This document shows, piece by piece, positions 44,533 to 53,218 of a stretch of DNA of 64,000 bases. Numbering within the stretch: position 1 is the stretch's first letter; every line of letters begins with the position of its first letter. This DNA is from CALFUK01 sp964398295 (GTDB lineage Bacteria; Bacteroidota; Bacteroidia; Chitinophagales; Saprospiraceae), in NCBI GenBank assembly GCA_964398295.1, contig CAYNMW010000002.1:5529-69528 (forward strand). Direction: 5' to 3'. Made by a program: the position numbers and the translations under genes. The notes below the pieces were generated by a model. That model was given only the letters and a program-made list of their open reading frames with translations. It did not search any database and was not told the DNA's origin.

Positions 44533-45173
44533 TAAACGAGCTGTTTATTAATCCTAGAAATATACTCCTGAATATTCTCCGTAATTTCAGTTTTAGGATT
44601 GTGTTGTATTGAATATAATCCAGCTTGAATTGCACCCTCCACATTAAATGGTAAATCATCAATAAAAAGAGTTTCTTTTTTCTCTAAATTATTTTCATTA
44701 CATATTAAATCAAAAATTTCTTTATCTGGCTTACGCATATTTATCAAATGGGAAAAATAGGTTTTGTGAAAAAAAAAGTCAATCTCTACAGAACCCAATA
44801 ATTCTTTAGCCATCACCAACATATTCCTATAGTGAATTCCATTTGTATTGCTCAACAAATAAATGCCATAATCCTCTTTGAGTTTTGCTAACATGTCAAA
44901 GCGTTCTTGTTTGATGGAAATCATCATTGCATTCCAAGCGGATATTAATTCTGTTGAAGTTGGATTGTTACCAGAATTGCTTTTCAAACTATCCAAAAAC
45001 TGCTCATCAGAAACACCATTTTTCTCATAGGATTTGAACAACTCCAAAAACCAATTACGGTATTCTTCCTCCTTAAAATCTACCTGCAATACTTCAGTAA
45101 GTTGTTTGATGGTCCGGCTGAAGTCAAGATCCATCAGTACACCTCCATAATCAAAGATGATATTTCTGATCAT
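44532..45173 (-). CDS. HAD family hydrolase (subfamily IA phosphatase)
   Basis: A 213-residue cytosolic phosphatase of the YihX/dehalogenase-like type. It starts MIRNIIFDYGGVLMDLD (motif I has Asp-Tyr-Gly-Gly instead of D-x-D, the pattern of this subfamily), has LLSNTNGIHYRNM (motif II Ser/Asn), MRKPDKEIFDLIC (motif III Lys) and LFIDDLPFNVEGAIQAGL (motif IV Asp pair). The substrate is unknown, likely a sugar phosphate or nucleotide. ATG 45173 is chosen because the 12 residues upstream lack family similarity. It is first in the operon with recX. Confidence 0.88.
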   Translation of the reverse strand: MIRNIIFDYGGVLMDLDFSRTIKQLTEVLQVDFKEEEYRNWFLELFKSYEKNGVSDEQFLDSLKSNSGNNPTSTELISAWNAMMISIKQERFDMLAKLKEDYGIYLLSNTNGIHYRNMLVMAKELLGSVEIDFFFHKTYFSHLINMRKPDKEIFDLICNENNLEKKETLFIDDLPFNVEGAIQAGLYSIQHNPKTEITENIQEYISRINKQLV

Positions 45174-45204
45174 AAAGTAAAATAACAACAAATATTTGAT
45201 TTCG

Positions 45205-45272
45205 ATCACCCTCTAAATTCCCTTAAGACGAAGGCTCCGATAGTTGAATCTGACTCATTGGAGGGAGACATG
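45205..45272. repeat. Decayed copy of the 84-bp MITE-like repeat
   Basis: It begins TCACCCTCTAAATTCCCTTA and ends TTGGAGGGAGACATGAACG, matching both arms of the element loosely. The middle is unlike the intact copies. Confidence 0.4.
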
Positions 45273-45322
45273 AACGTTTAAGCTATTGAATACAACTTGT
45301 AACTATATATAAAGAGTGGTTT

Positions 45323-45372
45323 AGTCCAAGGCATTCTGATAGTTATCGGAATGCCTTGAATGTGCTTGGATT
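45323..45372 (-). terminator. Strong hairpin after the FG-GAP gene
   Basis: CAAGGCATTC (45327-45336) pairs with GAATGCCTTG (45349-45358), with GATA/TATC continuing inside. The T-tail is poor. The flanks AGTCCAAGG and CTTGGATT repeat the pattern of 36820-36880, so it may be a dispersed palindrome that also terminates the gene ending at 45416. Confidence 0.5.
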
Positions 45373-45415
45373 CGATAAATCATTCGGGATAAATCACGTG
45401 GAATTATGATGATCT

Positions 45416-47095
45416 TTAATTTTCACAAAACTCAATAAACGCATCAAACGTTGCGTCTGCTCCAACCTCAAAATTGTTTTCTAGCAATACTTTCTCACCA
45501 GCATAGTAAGAAACTTGAGCACCAGCATTGACTATTCCATTTGATGTGATACCAAAATACGCAGATTGATCAGTGGTTAAATTATTTGTAGTAGATACAT
45601 AATTTTCGCAATCGCCGCAGTTGATGCAATGATCCCCTTCTCTAATAGCCATACAAGTATTGATAGCAGGATTTGCTATTTCATCAATTAACCCTGATGG
45701 CCATTTCACAACGAGCTTGTCCACATTATTGTTCGTTCCTATTCCAAAGTGTTGTGTAAATGAATTCATAATTCCATAACCTTCTCCAGACCTGACTTCT
45801 CTTATTTGTTGGCCCCAGTTTCCGTGTAATTCTACTCTTGCACCGATACCATTTATATTGCTCCTTGTGCCCTCAAGATTGACAGAAAAGAAATTATTGC
45901 TATTGCCATTATTCATCCACAACCGATCCTGAATTGAACTTGGCGAATTAAATGCATTTGCATAAGAAGTGTATATATCTAAAAAACCATCATGATTTAA
46001 ATCACCTATAGCAAGGGACAGTATGTCATTGTTATTGAATGGATTTACAGCATTTGTAAATGTGCCATCACCATTATTGTAAAACATATAATGTGGCTGT
46101 CCAGTAAGTATTAAATCGACAAACCCATCGTTGTTGAAATCTCTAAAGAGTGCCTGTATGCCAAAATAGTTAGCCGCACTTATAAATGGTAATAAGCCAC
46201 TTCCGGATGTAATTTCAGTAAATGTACCATCACCATTGTTTCGCATGAGGTTGGAATTTTCATTGTGATTAATGACAATAGCATCCATATCTCCATCATT
46301 ATCTATATCCGCAAAATCAGTTAACCATGATATAGCGGTTATTCTCATTCCAGCTTGCTGTGAGACTTCAGTAAAGTTATTTTGTCCATCATTTTGCCAA
46401 AGCATATTAATTCTCCTTGGATCCTGAGGATTGGTAACACCAAGTCTGCATTTGGAAATATAAAGATCGATATCACCATCATTATCATAATCTGTCCAAA
46501 TGCTGGCATAGTTGCCTGAATTGTCGCTTACTGGGACAGTCTCTGTTGAAATAAGGTTTGGATCAAAACTAAAATTACCTTGTTGATCATTCAAAAACCC
46601 TCTTGATTCTGCATCATCATGGCAGGCAAAAACGTCAGACCAACCATCATTATCTATATCGACGAAATTCACCCCCTGTAGGAAAATACTAGAGTTTGAT
46701 AATATGACTTCTGAACATGAAATTTTACCAGCAGTCAGACAAGAAATCAGGCGTAAATTATCATATGCTCCACCGGACAATACATCATTGATACCATCAT
46801 GATTGACATCAGCAATGCATACTCCCCATTGATTGGAATTGCTGACATCGCCATAATCCAGTTCAGTGAAAGCAGCATTTGTTGAATTTTGAAAGTGAAT
46901 ATTGAGTGATTTCGCCTGATTAAATCTGACAATATCATCTTTGAGATCACCATTCATATCTGCAACACCAACAGCAACACCACTAAAGTTTGGTCCTGAA
47001 AGCAAAGAGGTCATGTCAGTAAACCCCACTGGGTTGGACTGTGCATTTAAATTGCTCATTAGGAGAACCAAAAGTAAAATTTGAAATGCCTTCAT
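45416..47095 (-). CDS. Secreted FG-GAP/VCBS-repeat protein with ASPIC/UnbV domain
   Basis: A 559-residue exported protein (signal peptide MKAFQILLLVLLMSNLNAQ). Seven FG-GAP blades are marked by Ca-binding loops such as DMNGDLKDD, DVNHDGINDV, DIDNDGWSDV, DYDNDGDIDL, DIDNDGDMDA, DFNNDGFVDL and DLNHDGFLDI, forming a beta-propeller. The UnbV/ASPIC domain follows (VELHGNWGQQIREVRSGEGYG, KWPSGLIDE). The last 55 residues (AGEKVLLENNFEVGADATFDAFIEFC in pieces) match the sorting-like domain of the nuclease and subtilase. CRTAC1-like proteins are adhesive or carbohydrate-binding. ATG 47095 is preferred over 47149 for the signal peptide. Confidence 0.85.
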   Translation of the reverse strand: MKAFQILLLVLLMSNLNAQSNPVGFTDMTSLLSGPNFSGVAVGVADMNGDLKDDIVRFNQAKSLNIHFQNSTNAAFTELDYGDVSNSNQWGVCIADVNHDGINDVLSGGAYDNLRLISCLTAGKISCSEVILSNSSIFLQGVNFVDIDNDGWSDVFACHDDAESRGFLNDQQGNFSFDPNLISTETVPVSDNSGNYASIWTDYDNDGDIDLYISKCRLGVTNPQDPRRINMLWQNDGQNNFTEVSQQAGMRITAISWLTDFADIDNDGDMDAIVINHNENSNLMRNNGDGTFTEITSGSGLLPFISAANYFGIQALFRDFNNDGFVDLILTGQPHYMFYNNGDGTFTNAVNPFNNNDILSLAIGDLNHDGFLDIYTSYANAFNSPSSIQDRLWMNNGNSNNFFSVNLEGTRSNINGIGARVELHGNWGQQIREVRSGEGYGIMNSFTQHFGIGTNNNVDKLVVKWPSGLIDEIANPAINTCMAIREGDHCINCGDCENYVSTTNNLTTDQSAYFGITSNGIVNAGAQVSYYAGEKVLLENNFEVGADATFDAFIEFCEN

Positions 47096-47160
47096 ACTGT
47101 GGAAGTTGGATAATCCCATCAATTTAGAAGTAAAATGGGGCAACAGCAAAACTTTTATTT

Positions 47161-47289
47161 TTAATTCTTTGGTTTATAGGTATAAACTCCATTGCATCCG
47201 AAAACAGTCAAGGCATTAGTCCTATCATTTCGAGGACAAGCACCAAAATTATTATCGCATAACTCAAGAACTTCAAACGCGAGCATCAT
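47161..47289 (-). CDS. Possible 42-residue small ORF upstream of the FG-GAP gene
   Basis: From an ATG pair at 47289 the minus strand reads MMLAFEVLELCDNNFGACPR and continues NDRTNALTVFGCNGVYTYKPKN to a stop. Composition looks coding, and a GAAGGAG lies upstream before an overlapping 10-codon ORF. No family is recognised. It could also be the 3' remnant of a longer gene, since the frame stays open to a TGA about 13 codons upstream of the ATG. Confidence 0.3.
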   Translation of the reverse strand: MMLAFEVLELCDNNFGACPRNDRTNALTVFGCNGVYTYKPKN

Positions 47290-47443
47290 CGTGTTTGTAT
47301 CATATGTATTGTATGCATTTTTTCACACTCCTTCTTTCAAATACTTCTTAGGTAGTCGTGTTCTTGTAAAAGAGATATAAAGAAATGTGTTAATATCATA
47401 TTAAATAAATTTATAATTTATAACTTCGTTGATTGCCAGTAGT

Positions 47444-49366
47444 ATGTCCAAGAAAAAGCAAAAAACAGCAAAAAGCCCTTTAGCTGCATCATCTAAACGA
47501 TGGTATCATCTTGCCTTGCTTATTTTTGTTTTTGTCTTATACGGCAATACCTTAACACATGACTATGTTCAGGATGACGCTATCGTGATTACGGACAACA
47601 TGTTTACACAAAAAGGAATTACTGGCATTCCTGGCTTACTCACGAAGGATACTTTTTTTGGATTCTTTAAAGAAGAAGGAAAAGCGAAATTGGTATCTGG
47701 AGGAAGGTATCGACCACTGAGTCCCATTATGTTTGCTGTTGGTTGGCAGATTTTTGGTAAGAATCCTTTTGTGGGTCATCTATGGAATGTCATTCTTTAT
47801 GGTATCATAGGAATCCTTTTGTTTCATGTACTTAGAGAATTTAAACTTGATCCCAAAAAAGGAATTCCTGTTTTTTCTCTAGCTGTAGCGGTTTTATTTT
47901 TGGCACATCCTGTTCATACAGAAGTTGTTGCCAACATCAAGGGTCGAGACGAGATCTTGGCTCTTCTGGGTGCGATTGTAAGTTTGTATGCTGTTTTTCA
48001 AAGCCGAAAAAAAAGCAAGCATACACTCAAGTGGTTAACGATATCTGGTCTTGCGATGTTTCTGGGTTGTATGTCCAAAGAGAATACAATCACCTTTCTG
48101 GCAATCATTCCTTTGAGTCTTTGGTTTTTTAGGAAAGTGACAATTACCGAAGCGTTGAAAGCTAGTATTCCGGCATTTATAGGCGCAATTGGATTTTTAA
48201 TTATCCGTACAATTGTATTGGGTGCAGATTTCGGAGGTTCACCTAATGAATTGATGAATAATCCGTTTTTGAAAATTGTGAATGGTCAGTATATCCCATT
48301 TGATACCGGAGAATTTATCGCAACTGTTGTGTTTACCTTAGGTAAATACATTCAACTGTTATTTATTCCACATCCATTGACCCATGATTATTATCCACGA
48401 CATATAGAGATGATGTCTTTCAAAGACTTGTCTGTGTGGTTGGCGATTATTATGAATCTTGTACTTGTTCTAATCGCATTATTAGGCATAAGAAAAAAGA
48501 GTGTGATGACGTACGGCATACTCTTTTATTTCATCACACTTTCTATTGTTTCCAATATTGTTTTCCCGATAGGTACCAATATGTCTGAACGATTTTTGTT
48601 TATGCCTTCAATTGGCTTTGCGATTGTAATCGGTTATTTATTATTCCAGAAATTAGAAAACAGAAACATTGCATATGGAATAGCAGGCATTGTCGTTTTG
48701 TTGTTTTCGGTCAAAACCATTTCCAGAAATCTTGCTTGGAAAGACGATTTTACATTATTTAATACGGATAAATACATTTCCAAAAATAGTGCGAAAATAA
48801 ACAACGCTTCTGCTGGTTCTTTGACAACTGCTGCATTTGAAGAACAACATGTAGAAACTAAAAATGAAATGTTGCAAGAAGCAATTGTCAGATCAGATAA
48901 GGCAATTCAAATTCATCCGAATTACAAAAATGCTTACCTTATTAAAGGAAATGCGTTGCATTATCTTGACCGGTTTAAAGAAGCCGAAGTTGCTTACGAT
49001 AGAGCACTGACAATTGATCCTGGTTATGAAGAAGCGATTAAGAATGGAGCCATTAATTATCGTTCTTTGGGACGACAATATGGAGAGAAGGAAAACAACA
49101 TCACAAAGTCTATTGAGTATTTGAAAAGAGCTGAAACTGTGCTGACAGATGACTATGAAGTACTGCGATTATTAGGGACAGCCCATGGATTTGTCAGCAA
49201 GCATACGGAGAGTATTAATTATTTCACAAAAGCATTGGCATTGAAACCCAACCTGGCAGGTGCATATGTTAACCTTGGTAAAGCATATAGCAATTCAGGT
49301 GATGCCGAAAACGGCAATTATTACATTACGAAAGCGTTAGAATTAGATCCAAATGCATTACAATAA
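47444..49366 (+). CDS. TMTC-like membrane protein: GT-C mannosyltransferase with TPR repeats
   Basis: A 640-residue protein with about ten to eleven membrane helices (residues 20-410) and at least three tetratricopeptide repeats at the C-terminus (KNAYLIKGNALHYLDRFKEAE, DYEVLRLLGTAHGFVSKHTE, AGAYVNLGKAYSNSGDAENG). The first luminal loop has THDYVQDDAIVI (D-D motif of GT-C enzymes), then RYRPLSP and AHPVHTEVVANIKGRDE. This is the pattern of TMTC/DUF1736 O-mannosyltransferases, so periplasmic protein glycosylation is likely. ATG 47444 is chosen over TTG 47429. Its 3' end overlaps the GH3 fusion gene by 14 nt. Confidence 0.85.
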   Translation: MSKKKQKTAKSPLAASSKRWYHLALLIFVFVLYGNTLTHDYVQDDAIVITDNMFTQKGITGIPGLLTKDTFFGFFKEEGKAKLVSGGRYRPLSPIMFAVGWQIFGKNPFVGHLWNVILYGIIGILLFHVLREFKLDPKKGIPVFSLAVAVLFLAHPVHTEVVANIKGRDEILALLGAIVSLYAVFQSRKKSKHTLKWLTISGLAMFLGCMSKENTITFLAIIPLSLWFFRKVTITEALKASIPAFIGAIGFLIIRTIVLGADFGGSPNELMNNPFLKIVNGQYIPFDTGEFIATVVFTLGKYIQLLFIPHPLTHDYYPRHIEMMSFKDLSVWLAIIMNLVLVLIALLGIRKKSVMTYGILFYFITLSIVSNIVFPIGTNMSERFLFMPSIGFAIVIGYLLFQKLENRNIAYGIAGIVVLLFSVKTISRNLAWKDDFTLFNTDKYISKNSAKINNASAGSLTTAAFEEQHVETKNEMLQEAIVRSDKAIQIHPNYKNAYLIKGNALHYLDRFKEAEVAYDRALTIDPGYEEAIKNGAINYRSLGRQYGEKENNITKSIEYLKRAETVLTDDYEVLRLLGTAHGFVSKHTESINYFTKALALKPNLAGAYVNLGKAYSNSGDAENGNYYITKALELDPNALQ

Positions 49367-52295
49367 AATAGTAAGTACATTCCTCTTTTGTCTATTCACC
49401 CTTAGTGCAATGGCACAGGTATCTAAGGAATCTTGGATAGATTCGAAAATGTCTGAGATGACACTCGATGAAAAGATAGGCCAAATTTTTTCAATTCGCG
49501 CACATTCTAATTTAGGTGCCGATCATGTAAGATCAGTAAAAGAACAAATAAAAAAATATCATGTCGGAGGCCTTTGTTTCTTTCAAGGATCTCCTGATAA
49601 GCAGGCAACATTAACCAATGACTACCAACGCTTATCGACCATCCCACTGATGATCAGTATTGATGGTGAGTGGGGTTTGGGAATGCGCTTCCCTGCAAAT
49701 ACCGTTAGTTTTCCTAGACAATTGATGCTGGGTGCTATTCAGGATGACAATCTCATTTATGACATGGGCAAAGAAGTGGCGGCCCAAATGAAACGTGTTG
49801 GTATCCATATGAATTTTGCTCCTGTAGTTGATGTCAACAATAACCCGGATAATCCTGTTATCAATAATCGCTCCTTTGGAGAAAACGGACTCAAGGTTTC
49901 GGCAAAATCATATGCCTATATGAAGGGTATGCAAGATGGTGGATTGTTGACTTGCGCAAAACACTTTCCGGGACATGGAGACACAGATGTAGATTCTCAC
50001 CACGACCTCCCAGTAATTGCACATCCAAGATCGAGATTGGATAGCATAGAGTTGATGCCATTCCAACACTTAATTAATCAAGGAGTGGATGGCGTAATGG
50101 TTGCACATCTCAGTATACCTGCATTAGACGATACAAGTAACAGACCGACAACCTTATCGCAAAAAGTCATTACAGATTTACTTCGAAATGAAATGGGCTT
50201 TGATGGATTGGTATTTACTGATGCTATGGAGATGAAGGGATTGACCAAGTTTTTTCGAAACGGTCGTGCAGAAGTAGAAGCGATCAAAGCAGGAAATGAT
50301 GTTGTCCTTTTGCCAGCAAACATAGATGAAGCGTTTTCTGAGGTAAAAAAAGCAGTAGAGTCAGGAGAAATAAGTTTGGAAAGAATAGAGCAAAGCTGCA
50401 GAAGAGTCCTTGGAAGTAAATTTGATATTGGTTTGTTACACACACCGATCATTGGTGACGTCAATAATTTATTAAAAGACATCAATTCTGCAGAAGCAGA
50501 GTTATTGCGTTCTAAGCTGGTTCAAAAATCAATGACTCTTGTCAAGAATGATGAATCTTTAATACCGATTACAAACGTTAAGCGAAGTACTGCTCTTTCG
50601 ATCGGTATCGGCACGTCAAAAAGAAATGCATTTCAAAAAGCTATCGGTAATTATCTACAGACGGATCATATTCAATTGTCTTATGATGCGGTAGTCGGCC
50701 AACAATCTTCTATCCTTTCCAAAAGTAAATCATATGACCATGTGTTTGTATCACTTGAAGATATGAGTAAATACTCCAGCAAGAATTTTGGCTTGAATGA
50801 CGCTACTATCAAGTTCGTTAATCAACTGGCTAGTGCCGAAGTACCTGTCGTGCTTGCTGTTTTCGGAAGTCCATATTCACTGAAGTATTTTGATGCTATA
50901 CCAAATGTGTTACTGGCATATGAAGACGATGATCAGACACAAAAAATAGCTGCTCAAGCCTTATTTGGTGCGTTTGAAGTGAATGGTGCTTTACCTGTTA
51001 CAGTTAGTCCAACATTAGCTGAAGGACATGGGCTGTATAGTCCTGCCTTGTCAATACTTGGATACGCGACTCCTGAAGAAGTAGGCTTGTCGTCTGATTC
51101 GCTAATGGCGATCGATACGATTGTTGATGAGTTGTTGCGAAGACGTGCTGCTCCAGGTTGCCAAATTCTGATCGCAAAAGATGGTAAAATTGTGTTGCAA
51201 AAAGCATATGGCCATCACACCTATAATCGTAAAATAAAAGTGAAGACAGATGATATATATGATCTTGCATCAGTAACCAAGATCATGGCCTCAACCTTGT
51301 CCTTAATGCGATTGACTGATGAAAATAAATTCAATATTTACAAACCGTTAAAACAATTCATTCCTGAAGCAGATACCAGCAATAAGGCGAATATGATTGT
51401 GGAGGACATCCTTGCACATCATGCAGGATTGGCTGGTTGGATTCCGTTTTATAAACAGACCCTAGAACCAAATAAGAAAAAAGCCACAGCTGGAAAGGCG
51501 TATTATAAGAGATCTGCAGTCGATTCTTTCGATATTCGTGTAACCGAAAATTTATTTTTGCGATCTGATTATAGAGATAGTATTTGGTCCAGAATTTTAG
51601 GCACACAATTGAGAGAGAAGCGTAACTATAGATATAGTGACTTAGGTTTTTACATGATGCATGAAGCCATTCATAATATTTCTGGGAAAACAATTGATCA
51701 GTTTACACAGGATGTGTTTTATGGTCCATTACAATTAACAGACACTGGTTATAATCCACTGGATCGACACGACACAAAACGCATTCCACCAACAGAAAAA
51801 GATACTTATTTCAGAGGTCAGGTCATCGATGGATATGTCCACGATATGGGAGCCGCAATGTTAGGCGGTGTTAGCGGTCACGCTGGCTTGTTTTCAAATA
51901 CAGATGATCTCGCCGTGTTGGCGCAGATGTTATTGAATGGTGGTAGTTATGGAGGAGTACAATACATATCTCCAAAAACAATCAATCAATTTACTCAACG
52001 ATACTACCGATCTACTCGGCGAGGAATAGGTTTTGATATGAAAGAACTGGATGAAGATCGCAAAATGAATATGTCAGAAAAGGCACCAGATTCTACCTTT
52101 GGTCATTTGGGTTTTACGGGTACATGTGTTTGGATGGATCCAGACAATGACATTATTTTCATCTTTTTATCGAACCGTACCTTTCCAAGTATGAACAACA
52201 ATACGTTTGGTAAATATGACTTTCGGCCAAGGATACAAACAGTGATTTATGATGCATTGATTGAGGAGGGTGAGGCTACAGGTGTGAATCCTTGA
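49353..52295 (+). CDS. Fusion of GH3 beta-N-acetylglucosaminidase-like and beta-lactamase-fold domains
   Basis: A 980-residue exported protein (signal peptide MHYNKIVSTFLFCLFTLSAMA). Residues 25-370 form a GH3 domain of NagZ type with the catalytic loop KHFPGHGDTDVDSHHDLP (203-220, His/Asp dyad) and nucleophile Asp290 in VFTDAMEMKG. A GH3 C-terminal-like linker follows. Residues 590-975 form a class C beta-lactamase/PBP domain with S640-V-T-K643, RYSDLGFYMM and GHLGFTGT. This fusion is known in Bacteroidota and suggests coordinated trimming of peptidoglycan sugars and peptides in the periplasm. It is translationally coupled to the TMTC-like gene. Confidence 0.9.
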   Translation: MHYNKIVSTFLFCLFTLSAMAQVSKESWIDSKMSEMTLDEKIGQIFSIRAHSNLGADHVRSVKEQIKKYHVGGLCFFQGSPDKQATLTNDYQRLSTIPLMISIDGEWGLGMRFPANTVSFPRQLMLGAIQDDNLIYDMGKEVAAQMKRVGIHMNFAPVVDVNNNPDNPVINNRSFGENGLKVSAKSYAYMKGMQDGGLLTCAKHFPGHGDTDVDSHHDLPVIAHPRSRLDSIELMPFQHLINQGVDGVMVAHLSIPALDDTSNRPTTLSQKVITDLLRNEMGFDGLVFTDAMEMKGLTKFFRNGRAEVEAIKAGNDVVLLPANIDEAFSEVKKAVESGEISLERIEQSCRRVLGSKFDIGLLHTPIIGDVNNLLKDINSAEAELLRSKLVQKSMTLVKNDESLIPITNVKRSTALSIGIGTSKRNAFQKAIGNYLQTDHIQLSYDAVVGQQSSILSKSKSYDHVFVSLEDMSKYSSKNFGLNDATIKFVNQLASAEVPVVLAVFGSPYSLKYFDAIPNVLLAYEDDDQTQKIAAQALFGAFEVNGALPVTVSPTLAEGHGLYSPALSILGYATPEEVGLSSDSLMAIDTIVDELLRRRAAPGCQILIAKDGKIVLQKAYGHHTYNRKIKVKTDDIYDLASVTKIMASTLSLMRLTDENKFNIYKPLKQFIPEADTSNKANMIVEDILAHHAGLAGWIPFYKQTLEPNKKKATAGKAYYKRSAVDSFDIRVTENLFLRSDYRDSIWSRILGTQLREKRNYRYSDLGFYMMHEAIHNISGKTIDQFTQDVFYGPLQLTDTGYNPLDRHDTKRIPPTEKDTYFRGQVIDGYVHDMGAAMLGGVSGHAGLFSNTDDLAVLAQMLLNGGSYGGVQYISPKTINQFTQRYYRSTRRGIGFDMKELDEDRKMNMSEKAPDSTFGHLGFTGTCVWMDPDNDIIFIFLSNRTFPSMNNNTFGKYDFRPRIQTVIYDALIEEGEATGVNP

Positions 52296-52301
52296 TAAGA
52301 A

Positions 52302-53009
52302 ATGAAGAAAGAAATTTACAAGGAAAAAATTGAATTAAAAGAAGTTCACGATGACGATGTAAACTTTACTGCAATTAATTGTCCTTCTTGCCAAACCAAA
52401 GTTCCTGCAGATAATTTAGAGCTAAATAAAGGTGTAGCAAAGTGCAGTGGCTGTCATGTTGTTTTTCCAATCAATCGAACAATTCAGACCCTAGTCAATA
52501 ATGCAAATGGGCCAGATCAGAAAGTGTTGAGACCCGATGGCATTGAAATTTTTGAATATAGAAATGAACTTGAAATTGTAGTAGACCAACCACTAAGAAT
52601 TTTTGATATCCTGTTGATGGCATTTCTACCTTTTATTACTTTTGTTTTAACCATGATTTCGCTGGAAGCTGGAATCTCATCGTTGTGGCCAATAGGTATG
52701 GGAACAATTACAACGCTATATTTTTTGGACATCATGAATAGAAAAAGAAAAAAAGTATATCTCACTGCAAATAGTGAAGCTTTAACTATTCAATGGCGAC
52801 CAAAACGAATGAGTAAGGATAAGTCATTTGCCAGAGAAAATATTGAGCAGTTATATAGGAAGGAAGATGGCTTGTATGTAATCATCAATAACTTTGGCGA
52901 ACGAAAACACATCAAACTATTTTCTACTTTATTAAACAGTGCCAAAGCCAACTATATAGAACGAACAATAGAAAATTATTTGGGCATAGAAGACCAGAAA
53001 TCGGAGTAG
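52302..53009 (+). CDS. Zinc-ribbon membrane protein, unknown function
   Basis: A 235-residue protein with an N-terminal zinc ribbon (CPSC at about 28-31, CSGC at about 50-53), which probably binds structural Zn, and two adjacent hydrophobic helices (IFDILLMAFLPFITFVLTMI, then SLWPIGMGTITTLYFLDIM). A cytosolic PH-like C-terminal part follows (KKVYLTANSEALTIQW, IEQLYRKEDGLYVIINNF). It starts 6 nt after the GH3 fusion gene, so it is in the same transcript. No named family is recognised with certainty. Confidence 0.75.
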   Translation: MKKEIYKEKIELKEVHDDDVNFTAINCPSCQTKVPADNLELNKGVAKCSGCHVVFPINRTIQTLVNNANGPDQKVLRPDGIEIFEYRNELEIVVDQPLRIFDILLMAFLPFITFVLTMISLEAGISSLWPIGMGTITTLYFLDIMNRKRKKVYLTANSEALTIQWRPKRMSKDKSFARENIEQLYRKEDGLYVIINNFGERKHIKLFSTLLNSAKANYIERTIENYLGIEDQKSE

Positions 53010-53045
53010 CTAAACTGCTGAATGATTTAAATTTCTGGAATCTGC

Positions 53046-53156
53046 GACCTCTCTGAGGTCAAAAAGAAACAGACAAGCATGTTCTAACATAATTTGACCT
53101 CTCTGAGGTCACAGTTCTTTTCTAAAATGGATAAGTATTAGAAGTTGCAAGACTTC
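53046..53156. repeat. Duplicated palindromes GACCTCTCTGAGGTC plus GAAGTTGC palindrome
   Basis: GACCTC-TCT-GAGGTC occurs at 53046-53060 and again at 53096-53110, exactly 50 bp apart. GAAGTTGCAAGACTTC follows at 53141-53156, related to the palindromes at 12047 and 18312. They fill the convergent spacer between the zinc-ribbon gene and the lipoprotein gene and may act as bidirectional terminators. Confidence 0.6.
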
Positions 53157-53218
53157 ATGTGCGAACATTCTAATTTCGGAGATATAACAAGCAAATTCGA
53201 TAGGATAAACAGAATCAA

